56,333 nucleotides of DNA. Origin: Bacteroidales bacterium. Its GTDB lineage: Bacteria > Bacteroidota > Bacteroidia > Bacteroidales > UBA932. Where the stretch lies: assembly GCA_012522855.1 (NCBI GenBank), contig JAAYJQ010000025.1:1-56333 (forward strand), written 5' to 3'. A model generated the notes under the pieces. It worked only from the letters and a program-made list of their open reading frames with translations. It was not told the origin of the DNA and did not search any database. Shown here in pieces: positions 36,274-45,338 of the stretch (the first letter of the stretch is position 1; each line of letters starts with the position of its first letter). Position numbers and translations under genes: made by a program.

Positions 36274-37712
36274 TGAATATAAAGTATTTATACTATAATT
36301 TGACTCTATTTGCAATTTTGTTCGGGTTTTCCTGCTCGAACAATACGTCGGATGATATAGTAAAGCCCCCAACACCGCCTCAGATTGAAAATGAAGAGGA
36401 GATTGTATGGGATGACGGCGTATTATATGTCTGGGACGAAAGTGAAATACCGGAAATAACTATAGAAGTTTCTGTCGATCAATGGAATAATCTGCTGAAA
36501 GCATACGATAAGAACAAGCATACCGAAGAGTACGTTCACTGCAATGTGAAGTTTATCAAAGGAGACGAGATTACGTATATTACGGATGCCGGTCTACGAC
36601 TACGCGGTAATACTTCAAGAGTTCGTCCTGAGGGAGAATATGGTCAAGATCACATTACGGATGCTGCCGATTGGCATAAATGTCATTTCGGACTGAACTT
36701 CCGCAAATTCCATAAGGACAAGGAACATACAATCAAAGGAATCCGCAAACTACATTTAAAGTGGTTCAAGGAAGATCCCTCACATGTAAGGGAACTGTTT
36801 TGCTTTGACCTTTTCAAACGTGCAGGAGTATGGACTGCTCTTCAGAATATATACTGTAGAGTGTGGGTGCATGTTGAAGGTGATTCAAAACCTGCGTATT
36901 ATGGTGTATACAATATGCTGGAAAGGGTTGATGATCACTATGTAAAGAGAAGAGTAGCAAAGTTTGGAAGTGATAGCGGAAATTTATGGAAATGTATTGT
37001 CGGTGCTGATTTCAGAAACATTGATGCGGGAAAAATCGGTCCGGACTCGGATGATAAAGACTTTCCATATGAACTTAAAGAAAACGAAGGAACATTTGAG
37101 GAGGCAGCCGCTCAGCTTAAGAATTTTATCCTGAATGTCAGTAAACTGGATGATGAGGATTTCTACATCTGGATTCAAAGAGTATGTGATGTAGAACTTC
37201 TTTTAAAGACATACGCAGTGAATGTTGCGGTCGGGATGTGGGATGACCATTGGAATAATTCCAATAATTTTTACATTTACTTCAATTCCAATAGTTCCTT
37301 GGATTATAAATTCTTCTTCATTCCATATGACTATGATAATACTCTTGGGACCAGTCACGTGTGCGGCGTACAGACTGATTCAGGACGGCATGATCCGTAT
37401 CAGTGGGGCGATCAAGGGATTCTGATTGAGCGATTGATAAGATATGAAGACTTCAGAGAAATTTACAGGACAGAACTTATGAGGATGATAACTCCGGAAA
37501 ATGGATTAATGGATTATGATTCAGCCATAGCCCGTATCAATGCCTGGCATGATAGTATTCGTGATTATGTTCATAACCATACCGGTGAGGGTATGGAGAT
37601 TAAAGACCGCCCGGCAAGTTGGGGAAATCATCACGAATATCGACTTTTGGACCCTGATCCGAATGTCAACTTCTTCAAAGTTAAGGCTGAGGTCATTAGA
37701 AATATGAAATAA
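36273..37712 (+). CDS. CotH-kinase-family lipoprotein
   Basis: A 479-residue lipoprotein (AILFGFSC, Cys 21) starting at a GTG that overlaps the GH31 stop by one base. CotH-type features: GLRLRGNTS at 107-115, KLHLKWFKEDPSHVRELFCF, YYGVYNMLERVDDHYV, and the active-site-like WDDHWNNSNNFYIY with IPYDYDNTLG. CotH proteins are atypical protein kinases, first known from spore coats. Their secreted Bacteroidetes relatives often sit with carbohydrate genes and their substrates are unknown. It is the last gene of the dextran operon and is an addition relative to the B. thetaiotaomicron locus as I recall it. Confidence 0.88.
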   Translation: MNIKYLYYNLTLFAILFGFSCSNNTSDDIVKPPTPPQIENEEEIVWDDGVLYVWDESEIPEITIEVSVDQWNNLLKAYDKNKHTEEYVHCNVKFIKGDEITYITDAGLRLRGNTSRVRPEGEYGQDHITDAADWHKCHFGLNFRKFHKDKEHTIKGIRKLHLKWFKEDPSHVRELFCFDLFKRAGVWTALQNIYCRVWVHVEGDSKPAYYGVYNMLERVDDHYVKRRVAKFGSDSGNLWKCIVGADFRNIDAGKIGPDSDDKDFPYELKENEGTFEEAAAQLKNFILNVSKLDDEDFYIWIQRVCDVELLLKTYAVNVAVGMWDDHWNNSNNFYIYFNSNSSLDYKFFFIPYDYDNTLGTSHVCGVQTDSGRHDPYQWGDQGILIERLIRYEDFREIYRTELMRMITPENGLMDYDSAIARINAWHDSIRDYVHNHTGEGMEIKDRPASWGNHHEYRLLDPDPNVNFFKVKAEVIRNMK

Positions 37713-37773
37713 TCTTAAATCCCTCAATGGGGGTTCACACATTCACCCTTAAGTGCAAGTCAACAATAAAATC

Positions 37774-37797
37774 GGGAGGCCCCTTCAGGAGCCTCCC
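37774..37797. terminator. Bidirectional terminator between the dextran locus and the polyferredoxin gene
   Basis: GGGAGGC pairs with GCCTCCC across a 10-base loop; A-rich upstream and TTTAT downstream. It lies between two convergent genes and can serve both. Confidence 0.8.
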
Positions 37798-37824
37798 GCT
37801 TTATATTCGCATTTCCGGTTGAAG

Positions 37825-39846
37825 CTACTCGATCGGATAACTGGTTCCGGGGGTGTCGAATTCGAGACGGGCGCTCTCCACGCGGACGTCGTCAGCGGAG
37901 TAGGTGATGGTCCACTTGTCCATCGTCATCAGTTCCCAGAGCCGAGCCTCGGTCATCGGAGCCGCATAACGGATCTGGAGGGACGGCAGCAGGTCTTTGT
38001 TGAGCCTCAGGTACGTCCCGATGACCCCCTCTTCCCTGGAAATATGATTGGACAGGAACGGAAGCGCGCGCAAGACAATCGGCTTTTCATAGTTCCGGTC
38101 GACAATCTCGTAGATGAACTGCGGCTCTCCCTCGTAGACTTCCGCGCGCTTGCGGATCACCGTGTCCCTTTCGGCCGTCGGGTACTTGCCCCTGTATTCG
38201 GCCTGGAAAGGATCGAACATGCTGTTGAGGTAGTCAGCGATCGGCACGAAACGCTCTCCGTCCTCGAGTTTGACGAAATCATAATCCACCGGAGTCTCTT
38301 TGACACCGCCCCCGTGGACCGGCATCGCCAGGACCTTCTTTTCCACGATCTCCTTGAACCAGGCCTTGTCGAGGTTCTCGGTCGGATCCATGAAGACCCG
38401 CACGATGAGCGGGCAGTCATATTCACTCTCGAGACCGTAGATCTTCTTGCCCGTCAGACGCATCTGCAGGCCCAGGTAGTTGAGGTCGGTCTTGTCGCCC
38501 ATCTTCTCGGTACGGATGGTGACGACCTTGATGCTGTCGGCTGCCTGAGGATCCAAGGGGTTAACCCTGAACTTGGAAGGCACGAAGATCTCTTCTTGGA
38601 TTTTCTCGGCGGTGATGACGGTCGGGTCGTAACTGATGATCACCCGGTGCTTGCCGACATACGTTTTGACGCCGCAGGTGCCTGCAATCCGTTCGAGCCG
38701 TGCCTTGAAGGCCATGGAACTGCCGTAGCACTTGACGGAACGGAGATTCTTCACCTCAACCGTCTCGATTTCCTTCGGTTCACCCCAGGTCTCGTTGATG
38801 GTCGGCAGTTCGAACATATTTCCGACACAGAATCCAAGAATCACCAGCAGCACCGTCAGCAAAGCCGGGACAATCTTCCAGACCTTCTTGCTGTCCGATT
38901 TCTTCGTTACGCCCACCCGGAGCGCATCGCGGTTGCAGGATGCGACGCATTCTCCGCAGAGGGTGCAGTCCACGTGGTTCACCTTGCCCTTGCAGGCGGC
39001 GATATCGATGTGGTACGGGCAGTTCTTCGTACAGAGCCCGCAGTCCGTACAAGCGGCATCATCTTTTACGATGTGCAGAATCTGCATTTTGGGTTTTGCA
39101 CAGAAGACTTCGAGCAGGTAGCCAATCAAGCAGAACAACCCGAGCAGGACGAACCAAGGCAGGGCCAAGCCGATCTTGTTGAGAACGAACCAGAGGGCGA
39201 AGAGTCCGGCGATCCACAGCCAGAACTTGAACGTGTTGGAAGCCGCGCCAAGCGGGCAGATGTATCGGCACCAGAACTGATCCACAAGGAAAGCACCGAT
39301 CAGGGTCACCGCAATCGTGACGATGGACATCCAGAGCGTGATCTCACCCTTGAACCCGGTGGCTACGGCATAGTACGGGTCGAGGTTCTTGCAGAAGAGT
39401 TCGCTGGAGGTTGCGGTCATATACACGATCCAGAAAAGCAGCAGGTACTTGACAATCCGCAGCGCTTTATCGAGCACGGAGCCGTTCCGGATGCTCAGTT
39501 CTTTGATCTTGAGACCCTTGCGAAGTTTCGAAAGCAGATCCTGCACCGTTCCGACCGGGCAGAGATAGCCGCAGAACAGTTTGCTGAAGAGAATGATTCC
39601 GACCAGCAGGGCGATTCCCATCATGATCTGCAGCGTGGTCATGCTGCAGGGCAGAGAACCCCGAACCGCATAGGTGGTCAGCGCTTGGATGCCTCCGAAC
39701 GGGCAGTATGCCTCCGGATTCACCTCGGCGGATTTCTGGAAGATCTTCCCGGCCAGGCCGGAGAGGAAGAATATAAGCAGCGCAAGTGTTCCCCACTGAA
39801 GGAGGTACCGCGGCCAATTCCGTGTTATTGTACTTTTCTTACTCAT
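37825..39846 (-). CDS. NapH/CcoG-like polyferredoxin with HMA-like domain
   Basis: A 673-residue inner-membrane protein. Several membrane helices carry two CxxxCP motifs (Cys 92/96 in FCGYLCPVG and 193/197 in WCRYICPLG), typical of NapH/CcoG/RnfB-like electron carriers. Two 4Fe-4S clusters follow (Cys 266, 269, 272, 276 and 294, 297, 300, 304), then a further membrane helix. Residues about 366-425 look like a heavy-metal-associated fold with a degenerate site (VKCYGSSMAFKARLERIAGT). The last 240 residues are soluble and unassigned. It probably moves electrons across the membrane, perhaps for metal handling or reductive protein maturation. It is a single gene with an operator-like inverted repeat in its promoter. 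Confidence 0.85.
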   Translation of the reverse strand: MSKKSTITRNWPRYLLQWGTLALLIFFLSGLAGKIFQKSAEVNPEAYCPFGGIQALTTYAVRGSLPCSMTTLQIMMGIALLVGIILFSKLFCGYLCPVGTVQDLLSKLRKGLKIKELSIRNGSVLDKALRIVKYLLLFWIVYMTATSSELFCKNLDPYYAVATGFKGEITLWMSIVTIAVTLIGAFLVDQFWCRYICPLGAASNTFKFWLWIAGLFALWFVLNKIGLALPWFVLLGLFCLIGYLLEVFCAKPKMQILHIVKDDAACTDCGLCTKNCPYHIDIAACKGKVNHVDCTLCGECVASCNRDALRVGVTKKSDSKKVWKIVPALLTVLLVILGFCVGNMFELPTINETWGEPKEIETVEVKNLRSVKCYGSSMAFKARLERIAGTCGVKTYVGKHRVIISYDPTVITAEKIQEEIFVPSKFRVNPLDPQAADSIKVVTIRTEKMGDKTDLNYLGLQMRLTGKKIYGLESEYDCPLIVRVFMDPTENLDKAWFKEIVEKKVLAMPVHGGGVKETPVDYDFVKLEDGERFVPIADYLNSMFDPFQAEYRGKYPTAERDTVIRKRAEVYEGEPQFIYEIVDRNYEKPIVLRALPFLSNHISREEGVIGTYLRLNKDLLPSLQIRYAAPMTEARLWELMTMDKWTITYSADDVRVESARLEFDTPGTSYPIE

Positions 39847-39871
39847 GATTCGTGATCATTCATCAATTTTA

Positions 39872-39903
39872 CAAATATATCCGAAAATCACGGATATTTC
39901 AAA
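39872..39903 (-). promoter_or_regulatory. Promoter and operator-like inverted repeat of the polyferredoxin gene
   Basis: On the minus strand a TTTG (39,900-39,903) and a -7 box TATATTTG (39,872-39,879) are 20 bp apart. Between and overlapping them is the inverted repeat ATATCCG...CGGATAT (39,877-39,897, 7-bp spacer). The position suggests a repressor site, for instance for a metal- or redox-sensing regulator. Confidence 0.6.
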
Positions 39904-39976
39904 ATATTCATAACGCAAATTTGTGAAAGCGGTCGAAAGTGATTCGCGTACTATTTCGTGTTTTCGGGATTCTTTT

Positions 39977-39984
39977 TATCTTTG
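39977..39984 (+). promoter_or_regulatory. -7 box for the hybrid kinase gene
   Basis: TATCTTTG fits TAnnTTTG and is 29 bp before the start codon at 40,013. Confidence 0.5.
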
Positions 39985-40012
39985 GAATAACCACTCGCTA
40001 ATACTACGGATC

Positions 40013-42733
40013 ATGCGACACCAGGGTTTTCTTCTCGGCAAAGCCGCAGTGTGCCTCCTTGTCCTGCAAGGGATGTTTATCTCCTGCTTCCAGCGGAGCG
40101 GAGGTACGGCAGGCAAGACCCTTCAGCAGGCGAACGAAGCCCGGGATTCGATCGAAATCGTAATCCGCCGGTTAAACGGGGAAGGAACGAACCTGCGGAA
40201 CGAATCCCGCTACGGGGAAGCCTTGCAAAAGCATTTCGAAGCCCTGAACCTGGCCGAGGAGCATGGGGACACCAGCGGGCAGATCTATGCCCTGAACAAC
40301 CTCGGAACAGACCTTCGGAGAACGGGATCCTATTCGGAAGCTTCGGTTTATCACTATTCCGCCATGGAGCTCTGCGGCGAAAACCCGGAGTACCGCAAAA
40401 GCCGAGCGGTGGCCATGAATGGGCTTGGAAACATTTTTCTGGCCTTGGACAAGCCGGAAGAAGCCCGCACCTACCTCGAGCAGTCCCTGCAGATTGAAAT
40501 AGAACTAAATAGCCCTCTCGGAAAAGCGATGAATTACGCGAACATCGCCAAAACCTTCTATATGCAGGAGCAGCTTGACAGCGCCCTCCACTACAACCAA
40601 CTCTCCCAGCAAGAGAACGAATCCATCCAGTCCGACATCGGCACCGCAATCTGCAAGAAAGCGATCGGCGAAATCTACCTGAAACAGGGAAAGACCCGGT
40701 TGGGCTTGGGTCTGATCAAAGAAGCAGCCAATCTGCTGAGCGACTCGAAGGATGCGTACCACCGCGCGGAAATGGAGATTTCCTACTGCAGTGCCCTCAT
40801 GCAGAACGGCCGGATGGACGAGGCTGAAACACATTTGAACGAAGTGCTGAAACTTGCGCACATCCTCGATTCCTACGAAGACCTGTACACAGCCTACGGG
40901 ATGCTTGCGGAACTGCGCGAGGCCCAGCGACGACCGGAGGAAGCCCTTGCGGCCAGCAAATTGATGATGACCTACCACGACAGTCTGCTGGCGAAGAACA
41001 ACGAGGTGCGGATTCTGGAGCTCGCGAACCGTTACAAGAGCCGCCAGGCAGCCCTGCAGATCAGCCTGCTGGAAGCGGAAATGATCTTGACGGAGAAAAC
41101 GAAGAAAGACCAGAAACGCCTCTTCTTCCTCGTGATCTTCATCCTGGGAGTCCTTTCGATCTTCCTCTATTACCGGGAGCGGAACCGGCGTCTGCTGGCG
41201 AAGGAACTGAAAAAGGTGAACGATATGAAGACCCGTTTCTTCACTGAGATCTCGCACGAATTCCGCACGCCCCTCACCTTGATCAAAACCCCTGTCGAAC
41301 ATTTGATCGACCACAACAAGGATCCGAACGCAGCAAGCGATCTGAACCTGGTACTCCGCAACACGAACCACATGCTTTTTCTGGTGGAGCAACTTCTGAA
41401 CATCTCCAAACTGGATGCGGGAAAATTCACGATCCATGTCCAGTTGGACGACCTTGCACAGACGCTCCGGAACGTCTGCGATTTCTTCGCCGCGTCCGCC
41501 GCCGAGAAATCCCTTGCATACGAGTGGGACATCGTGCCTTCCGGTCCCGTCTGGTTCGATCCCAACATCGTGCAGATCCTGATGGTCAATCTTTTGTCCA
41601 ACGCGATCAAATTTTCTCCGGAACAGGGGGAAGTCCGCCTTGAAACCCGGAATCTGGGAAAATTTTACGAATTCTCCCTGGAAAACGACACTGTCCGTGA
41701 CTTTACCGAGGATGAACTATCCCACATTTTCAACCGATTCTACACCACAGCGAACGAAGCCTACAAAGGAACGGGGATCGGTCTGGCTTTGATCAAGGAG
41801 ATCTGCGCCCTCTATCATGCCGGCGTAGACATGCAATACACGAACCGTCGCATCCGTTTCACCGTCAAGCTGCCCGTGAACAAGGAGGCTTTCGTGCCGG
41901 GGCCCGCGCCTTCGGGAGCCCCTGCTTCTCCAAACGAGCAAGCCGATCCTGAAGTTGCGGACAACGAAGACAAAGAAGCGCAGATCATTCTGGTCGTGGA
42001 AGACAACGACGACATGCGGCTGTTCCTGAAAAACATTCTGAAAGAAGAATACACAGTTCTCACGGCAAAGAATGGGGACGAAGGCATCGCAACGGCACGC
42101 GAAACGGTGCCGGACCTCATCATCAGCGACGTGCTGATGCCCGTCAGCGACGGTCTTCATCTTTGTGAAACGCTGAAATCAGATGTGCGGACCAGCCATG
42201 TGCCCATCATTCTGCTGACAGCGCTTACCGAACAAGACGATATTGAACGCGGACTCGCCTGCAAGGCAGACGACTACATCGTCAAGCCGTTCAATGCCAA
42301 GATCCTGCAAGCCAAGATCCGGAACCTGTTCAGCTTCCGGGACGCCCTTGTCCGGAAATACCGGGAAGCAGCCAGAACGGGTTTCCAGACGATCGAACTC
42401 CATGTCCGCGAGAGCCGGTTCGCCTCCCTGCTGGACGGGATCTCCGGACGCATCACCGATCCGGATTTCGGCGTGGACGAATTCTGCGAAGCCTGCTCCA
42501 TGAGCCGTACCCAACTGCACCGCAAACTGAAAGCGACAACCGGACTTTCCGCCACGGCATACTTGCGCAACCGGAGAATCCGGATCGCCTCTGAAATGCT
42601 CAAACGGCCGGATGTCAACATCGCCGATGCCTGCTACGCCTCAGGGTTCCGGGATCCTTCCTATTTCAGCAAATGCTTCCGGGAGGAAATGGACATGACG
42701 CCGGCGGCTTACCGCAAACAATTCATATCGTAA
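40013..42733 (+). CDS. Hybrid histidine kinase / response regulator / AraC-type regulator with TPR sensor
   Basis: A 906-residue one-piece two-component system. The start at MRHQGFLLGK gives a signal or lipobox-like segment (LVLQGMFISC). A periplasmic TPR sensor (about 45-370; e.g. RYGEALQKHFEALNLAEEHGD) is followed by one membrane segment (LFFLVIFILGVLSIFLYY). Then come HisKA with His 415 (ISHEFRTPLTL), HATPase (NLLSNAIKF ... GTGIGLALIKEI), a receiver with Asp 706 (IISDVLMP) and a C-terminal AraC helix-turn-helix pair. The kinase G1 box, normally DxGxG, reads ENDTVRD, so ATP binding may be weak. It differs from sugar-sensing HTCS proteins, which have beta-propeller sensors. It probably controls the downstream operon. 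Confidence 0.9.
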   Translation: MRHQGFLLGKAAVCLLVLQGMFISCFQRSGGTAGKTLQQANEARDSIEIVIRRLNGEGTNLRNESRYGEALQKHFEALNLAEEHGDTSGQIYALNNLGTDLRRTGSYSEASVYHYSAMELCGENPEYRKSRAVAMNGLGNIFLALDKPEEARTYLEQSLQIEIELNSPLGKAMNYANIAKTFYMQEQLDSALHYNQLSQQENESIQSDIGTAICKKAIGEIYLKQGKTRLGLGLIKEAANLLSDSKDAYHRAEMEISYCSALMQNGRMDEAETHLNEVLKLAHILDSYEDLYTAYGMLAELREAQRRPEEALAASKLMMTYHDSLLAKNNEVRILELANRYKSRQAALQISLLEAEMILTEKTKKDQKRLFFLVIFILGVLSIFLYYRERNRRLLAKELKKVNDMKTRFFTEISHEFRTPLTLIKTPVEHLIDHNKDPNAASDLNLVLRNTNHMLFLVEQLLNISKLDAGKFTIHVQLDDLAQTLRNVCDFFAASAAEKSLAYEWDIVPSGPVWFDPNIVQILMVNLLSNAIKFSPEQGEVRLETRNLGKFYEFSLENDTVRDFTEDELSHIFNRFYTTANEAYKGTGIGLALIKEICALYHAGVDMQYTNRRIRFTVKLPVNKEAFVPGPAPSGAPASPNEQADPEVADNEDKEAQIILVVEDNDDMRLFLKNILKEEYTVLTAKNGDEGIATARETVPDLIISDVLMPVSDGLHLCETLKSDVRTSHVPIILLTALTEQDDIERGLACKADDYIVKPFNAKILQAKIRNLFSFRDALVRKYREAARTGFQTIELHVRESRFASLLDGISGRITDPDFGVDEFCEACSMSRTQLHRKLKATTGLSATAYLRNRRIRIASEMLKRPDVNIADACYASGFRDPSYFSKCFREEMDMTPAAYRKQFIS

Positions 42734-42742
42734 CCGCGCATT

Positions 42743-42780
42743 TGGAACATTTGTCATAGAATCTGGAACGTAAGTCATAG
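42743..42780 (+). promoter_or_regulatory. AraC-type operator: two direct repeats 21 bp apart
   Basis: TGGAACATTTGTCATAGA (from 42,743) and TGGAACGTAAGTCATAGG (from 42,764) form a head-to-tail pair two helical turns apart. The downstream copy reaches the -33 region of the promoter at 42,801. This is the layout of AraC-family activator sites and fits the regulator encoded just upstream. Confidence 0.75.
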
Positions 42781-42800
42781 GGAATCCGCTCCGGCTTCCC

Positions 42801-42808
42801 TACTTTAG
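42801..42808 (+). promoter_or_regulatory. -7 box of the TANFOR operon
   Basis: TACTTTAG is one base from TAnnTTTG and 83 bp before the start codon at 42,884. No TTTG at -33; the direct-repeat operator occupies that place, as at activator-dependent promoters. Confidence 0.5.
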
Positions 42809-42883
42809 CAATTGAAAGGACGCCGCACAAGCAAACCCCCGGCGTTCGAAACCAACTGTATTTCTACCTAACTTTTTAAAACG

Positions 42884-43627
42884 ATGCGAAAGACTATACT
42901 CCCTCAGATCTTGATCCTGCTATTCCTGGCGGGAAACCTTTTCAACGCCGCAGCGCAGAACGCCGCCGACCTCCAGAAGTGGAACGCCGGAAAACCCTTT
43001 ACCGGACTGAAGAAAGGCTCCCGGCTCGTGTATACCCAGTACGACGGAAAAGGCAAAGTACAAGGATACAACCGCCAGACCATCGATGAAATAACACACG
43101 GAGCCAACCGCGTGGAAGCCACGGTGACGACGGAATTTACGGACCGGAAAGGAAAAACCCTGAATTCCGGCACGGCGGTACTCTCCTTCCGCAACGGCAA
43201 TTTCCAGGTGGACCTCATCGACCTGATCGCCGACCAGCGGCTGCAAAACTTCGATATCGAGGCGGATGTGTCCAGACGGGAGATGCTCATCCCGGAACGG
43301 CTCGCCCCCGGGCAGATCTTGCCGGAGGCCTCCGCGACCTTCGACATGAAGATGAAAACCGGTCAAAGCGCCATCACGCTCCCGTCCTTGACGTTCCGGG
43401 TGTTCGACCGGCGCTTCGAAAACGCGGAGACTGTGGAGACGCCGGCCGGAAAATACCTCTGTGCCAAAATCGTACAGACCGTGGAGGCGGAATATCCCCT
43501 CATCGGCAAGCAAGCGTTCACCTCCACGTCCTGGACGAGCAAGGAGATCGGCACGATTAAAAGCGAGGGCTATAACTCGAAAGGGAATCTGGTGAGCACC
43601 GTCCTGCTCACGGAGTTCATCGAATGA
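42884..43627 (+). CDS. Secreted DUF3108/TapB-like protein
   Basis: A 247-residue protein with a signal peptide (ILLFLAGNLFNAAAQ). The mature part, with KKGSRLVYTQYDGKGKVQGYN, an EATVTTEFTDRKGKTL strand pair and VETPAGKYLCAKI near residue 185, resembles the DUF3108 or TapB-like beta-rich secreted proteins of Bacteroidetes. It is the first gene of the operon behind the AraC-type operator and ends 19 bp before the barrel gene. It may be a periplasmic accessory factor. Function unknown. Confidence 0.65.
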   Translation: MRKTILPQILILLFLAGNLFNAAAQNAADLQKWNAGKPFTGLKKGSRLVYTQYDGKGKVQGYNRQTIDEITHGANRVEATVTTEFTDRKGKTLNSGTAVLSFRNGNFQVDLIDLIADQRLQNFDIEADVSRREMLIPERLAPGQILPEASATFDMKMKTGQSAITLPSLTFRVFDRRFENAETVETPAGKYLCAKIVQTVEAEYPLIGKQAFTSTSWTSKEIGTIKSEGYNSKGNLVSTVLLTEFIE

Positions 43628-43646
43628 TCCGAATCCGGAAAACATC

Positions 43647-45338
43647 ATGAGAACCAACCACCTGACCAAAACTTACACAGCCTTGATGGTGCTGCTGTCC
43701 TGCGGTGCGTTGCATGCGCAGGAACTTTCTACGTTGAAGGACCAGAAACCGTTCGCGATCAACGGCAGTCTGGGACTGTCTTCGTCGTTCTACAACGTAT
43801 CCGGAATTCCCGAACGACAGTCTCCGTTCTCGTACGGCATCAATGCCAGCGCGACGATCTCCGTCTACGGCATTTCCATGCCCTTCTCCCTCACCTGGTA
43901 CAACCACTCCAAGAAGGGAAGTTTCTACCAGCCCTTCAACCAGTTCGGAATCAGCCCGACCTACAAATGGCTGAAGGTGCACCTGGGCTACCGGAACCTG
44001 ACCTTCTCCGAATTCACCCTCAGCGGCTACACCTTCCTCGGAGCCGGGGTTGAAGCGACACCCGGGAAATTCCGATTCGGGGCCGTGTATGGAAAATTCA
44101 ACCAAAACTCAACCTACGACCTCGCCATGGCGGATTCCATCCCGAAAATGACGCGGATGGGATGGGCGGCAAAAGTAGGGTACGGAACCGAGAACCGCTT
44201 CGTCGACCTTTCGGTGCTGAGGATCGGGGACAATACCAAGCAGTTCGATCCCGCCATACACCAGCCCGGCATGCCCACCCCGGAACAGAACGTCGCCTTC
44301 GGTCTCACGTCCCGCTTCGAGATCACCCCGAAACTGCTCTTCTCTTTCGACGGATCTTACAGTTTCTACACGAAAGACCTCACCCTCGCGCCGGCTGACA
44401 GCATCGCCGACGCCATGCTGCGGTTTGCCGGCAACCTGATCACCGTCAACAATTCCAGCGAATACTTCAAGGCTTTCAAGACCAGCCTCAGTTATAAGTT
44501 CGCTCCGAGTATTGTCTCCATGGTCGAATACCGACGCATAGACCCCGGATTCCGCTCCATGGGCAGCTACTTCTTCAACAACGACATCGAGCACATTACC
44601 TTCAATCAGTCCCTCGCGCTGCTGAAGAACAAACTGATGATGCGCGGATCCCTCGGACTCCAGCGGGACAACCTCAACAAACAAAAGGAGAACAGCGCCA
44701 AGCGCGTCATCGGCTCCTTCTCCGCCAACCTGAACATCGACCAGCACTGGGGCATCGACGCCTTCTTCAACAACTACTCCAACAGCCAGCGCGCCTACAA
44801 GCAGTCCCTCACGGACACCTTGCGGGTCTTCCAGGTCAACCGAACCATCAGCCTGATGCCCCGCTACGTCATGGCCACCGAGAAGATGACACACATGGTG
44901 ATGCTAAACCTCAGTCTCACCTCGCTCGACGACCGAAACAAGCAGACCTCCGACATGACCGACACCGACACCTGGAATGCCATGCTCATGTACAACCTCG
45001 GGCTCATTCCGATCCGCGCCAACCTCTCCACCGGCCTGAACTACATCGCGATGAACAACAAATTTTATAATATGAAAATGTACGGGGGGAACCTCAACCT
45101 CTCGAAGACCTTCCTCGAAGACAAGCTGTCCCTTAACCTTGGCAACAACGTGATGTACAACGACATGGATGAGAACAGCAGCTTGATCCTGAACTTGATG
45201 CTCAATGCAGCCTACCGTTTCCATCCGAAACATAGTCTCGCATTGAATCTCAATGCGATCATCAACCGATTCAAGAATCCCGTCAACCCGTCCTACCATG
45301 AAACCAGAGGAGAATTCAGCTATGCGTTCACATTCTAA
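43647..45338 (+). CDS. Large outer-membrane beta-barrel protein
   Basis: A 563-residue protein with a signal peptide ending GALHAQ. Throughout it alternates short amphipathic strands and turns (SATISVYGISMPFSLTWYNH, FGISPTYKWLKVHLGYRNL, SLNLGNNVMYNDM) and ends GEFSYAFTF with terminal Phe. I see no TonB plug or OmpA domain. Some 20 strands could fit. It is cotranscribed with the TANFOR protein, whose start overlaps its last 17 nt, so it could be that protein's membrane anchor or export partner. Confidence 0.75.
   Translation: MRTNHLTKTYTALMVLLSCGALHAQELSTLKDQKPFAINGSLGLSSSFYNVSGIPERQSPFSYGINASATISVYGISMPFSLTWYNHSKKGSFYQPFNQFGISPTYKWLKVHLGYRNLTFSEFTLSGYTFLGAGVEATPGKFRFGAVYGKFNQNSTYDLAMADSIPKMTRMGWAAKVGYGTENRFVDLSVLRIGDNTKQFDPAIHQPGMPTPEQNVAFGLTSRFEITPKLLFSFDGSYSFYTKDLTLAPADSIADAMLRFAGNLITVNNSSEYFKAFKTSLSYKFAPSIVSMVEYRRIDPGFRSMGSYFFNNDIEHITFNQSLALLKNKLMMRGSLGLQRDNLNKQKENSAKRVIGSFSANLNIDQHWGIDAFFNNYSNSQRAYKQSLTDTLRVFQVNRTISLMPRYVMATEKMTHMVMLNLSLTSLDDRNKQTSDMTDTDTWNAMLMYNLGLIPIRANLSTGLNYIAMNNKFYNMKMYGGNLNLSKTFLEDKLSLNLGNNVMYNDMDENSSLILNLMLNAAYRFHPKHSLALNLNAIINRFKNPVNPSYHETRGEFSYAFTF

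Noticed and set aside
37753..39855. 700-codon open frame on the plus strand opposite the polyferredoxin gene
   Set aside because: It is antisense to a gene with clear Fe-S and membrane motifs; its translation is charged, repetitive and without domains. High GC makes such shadows long.
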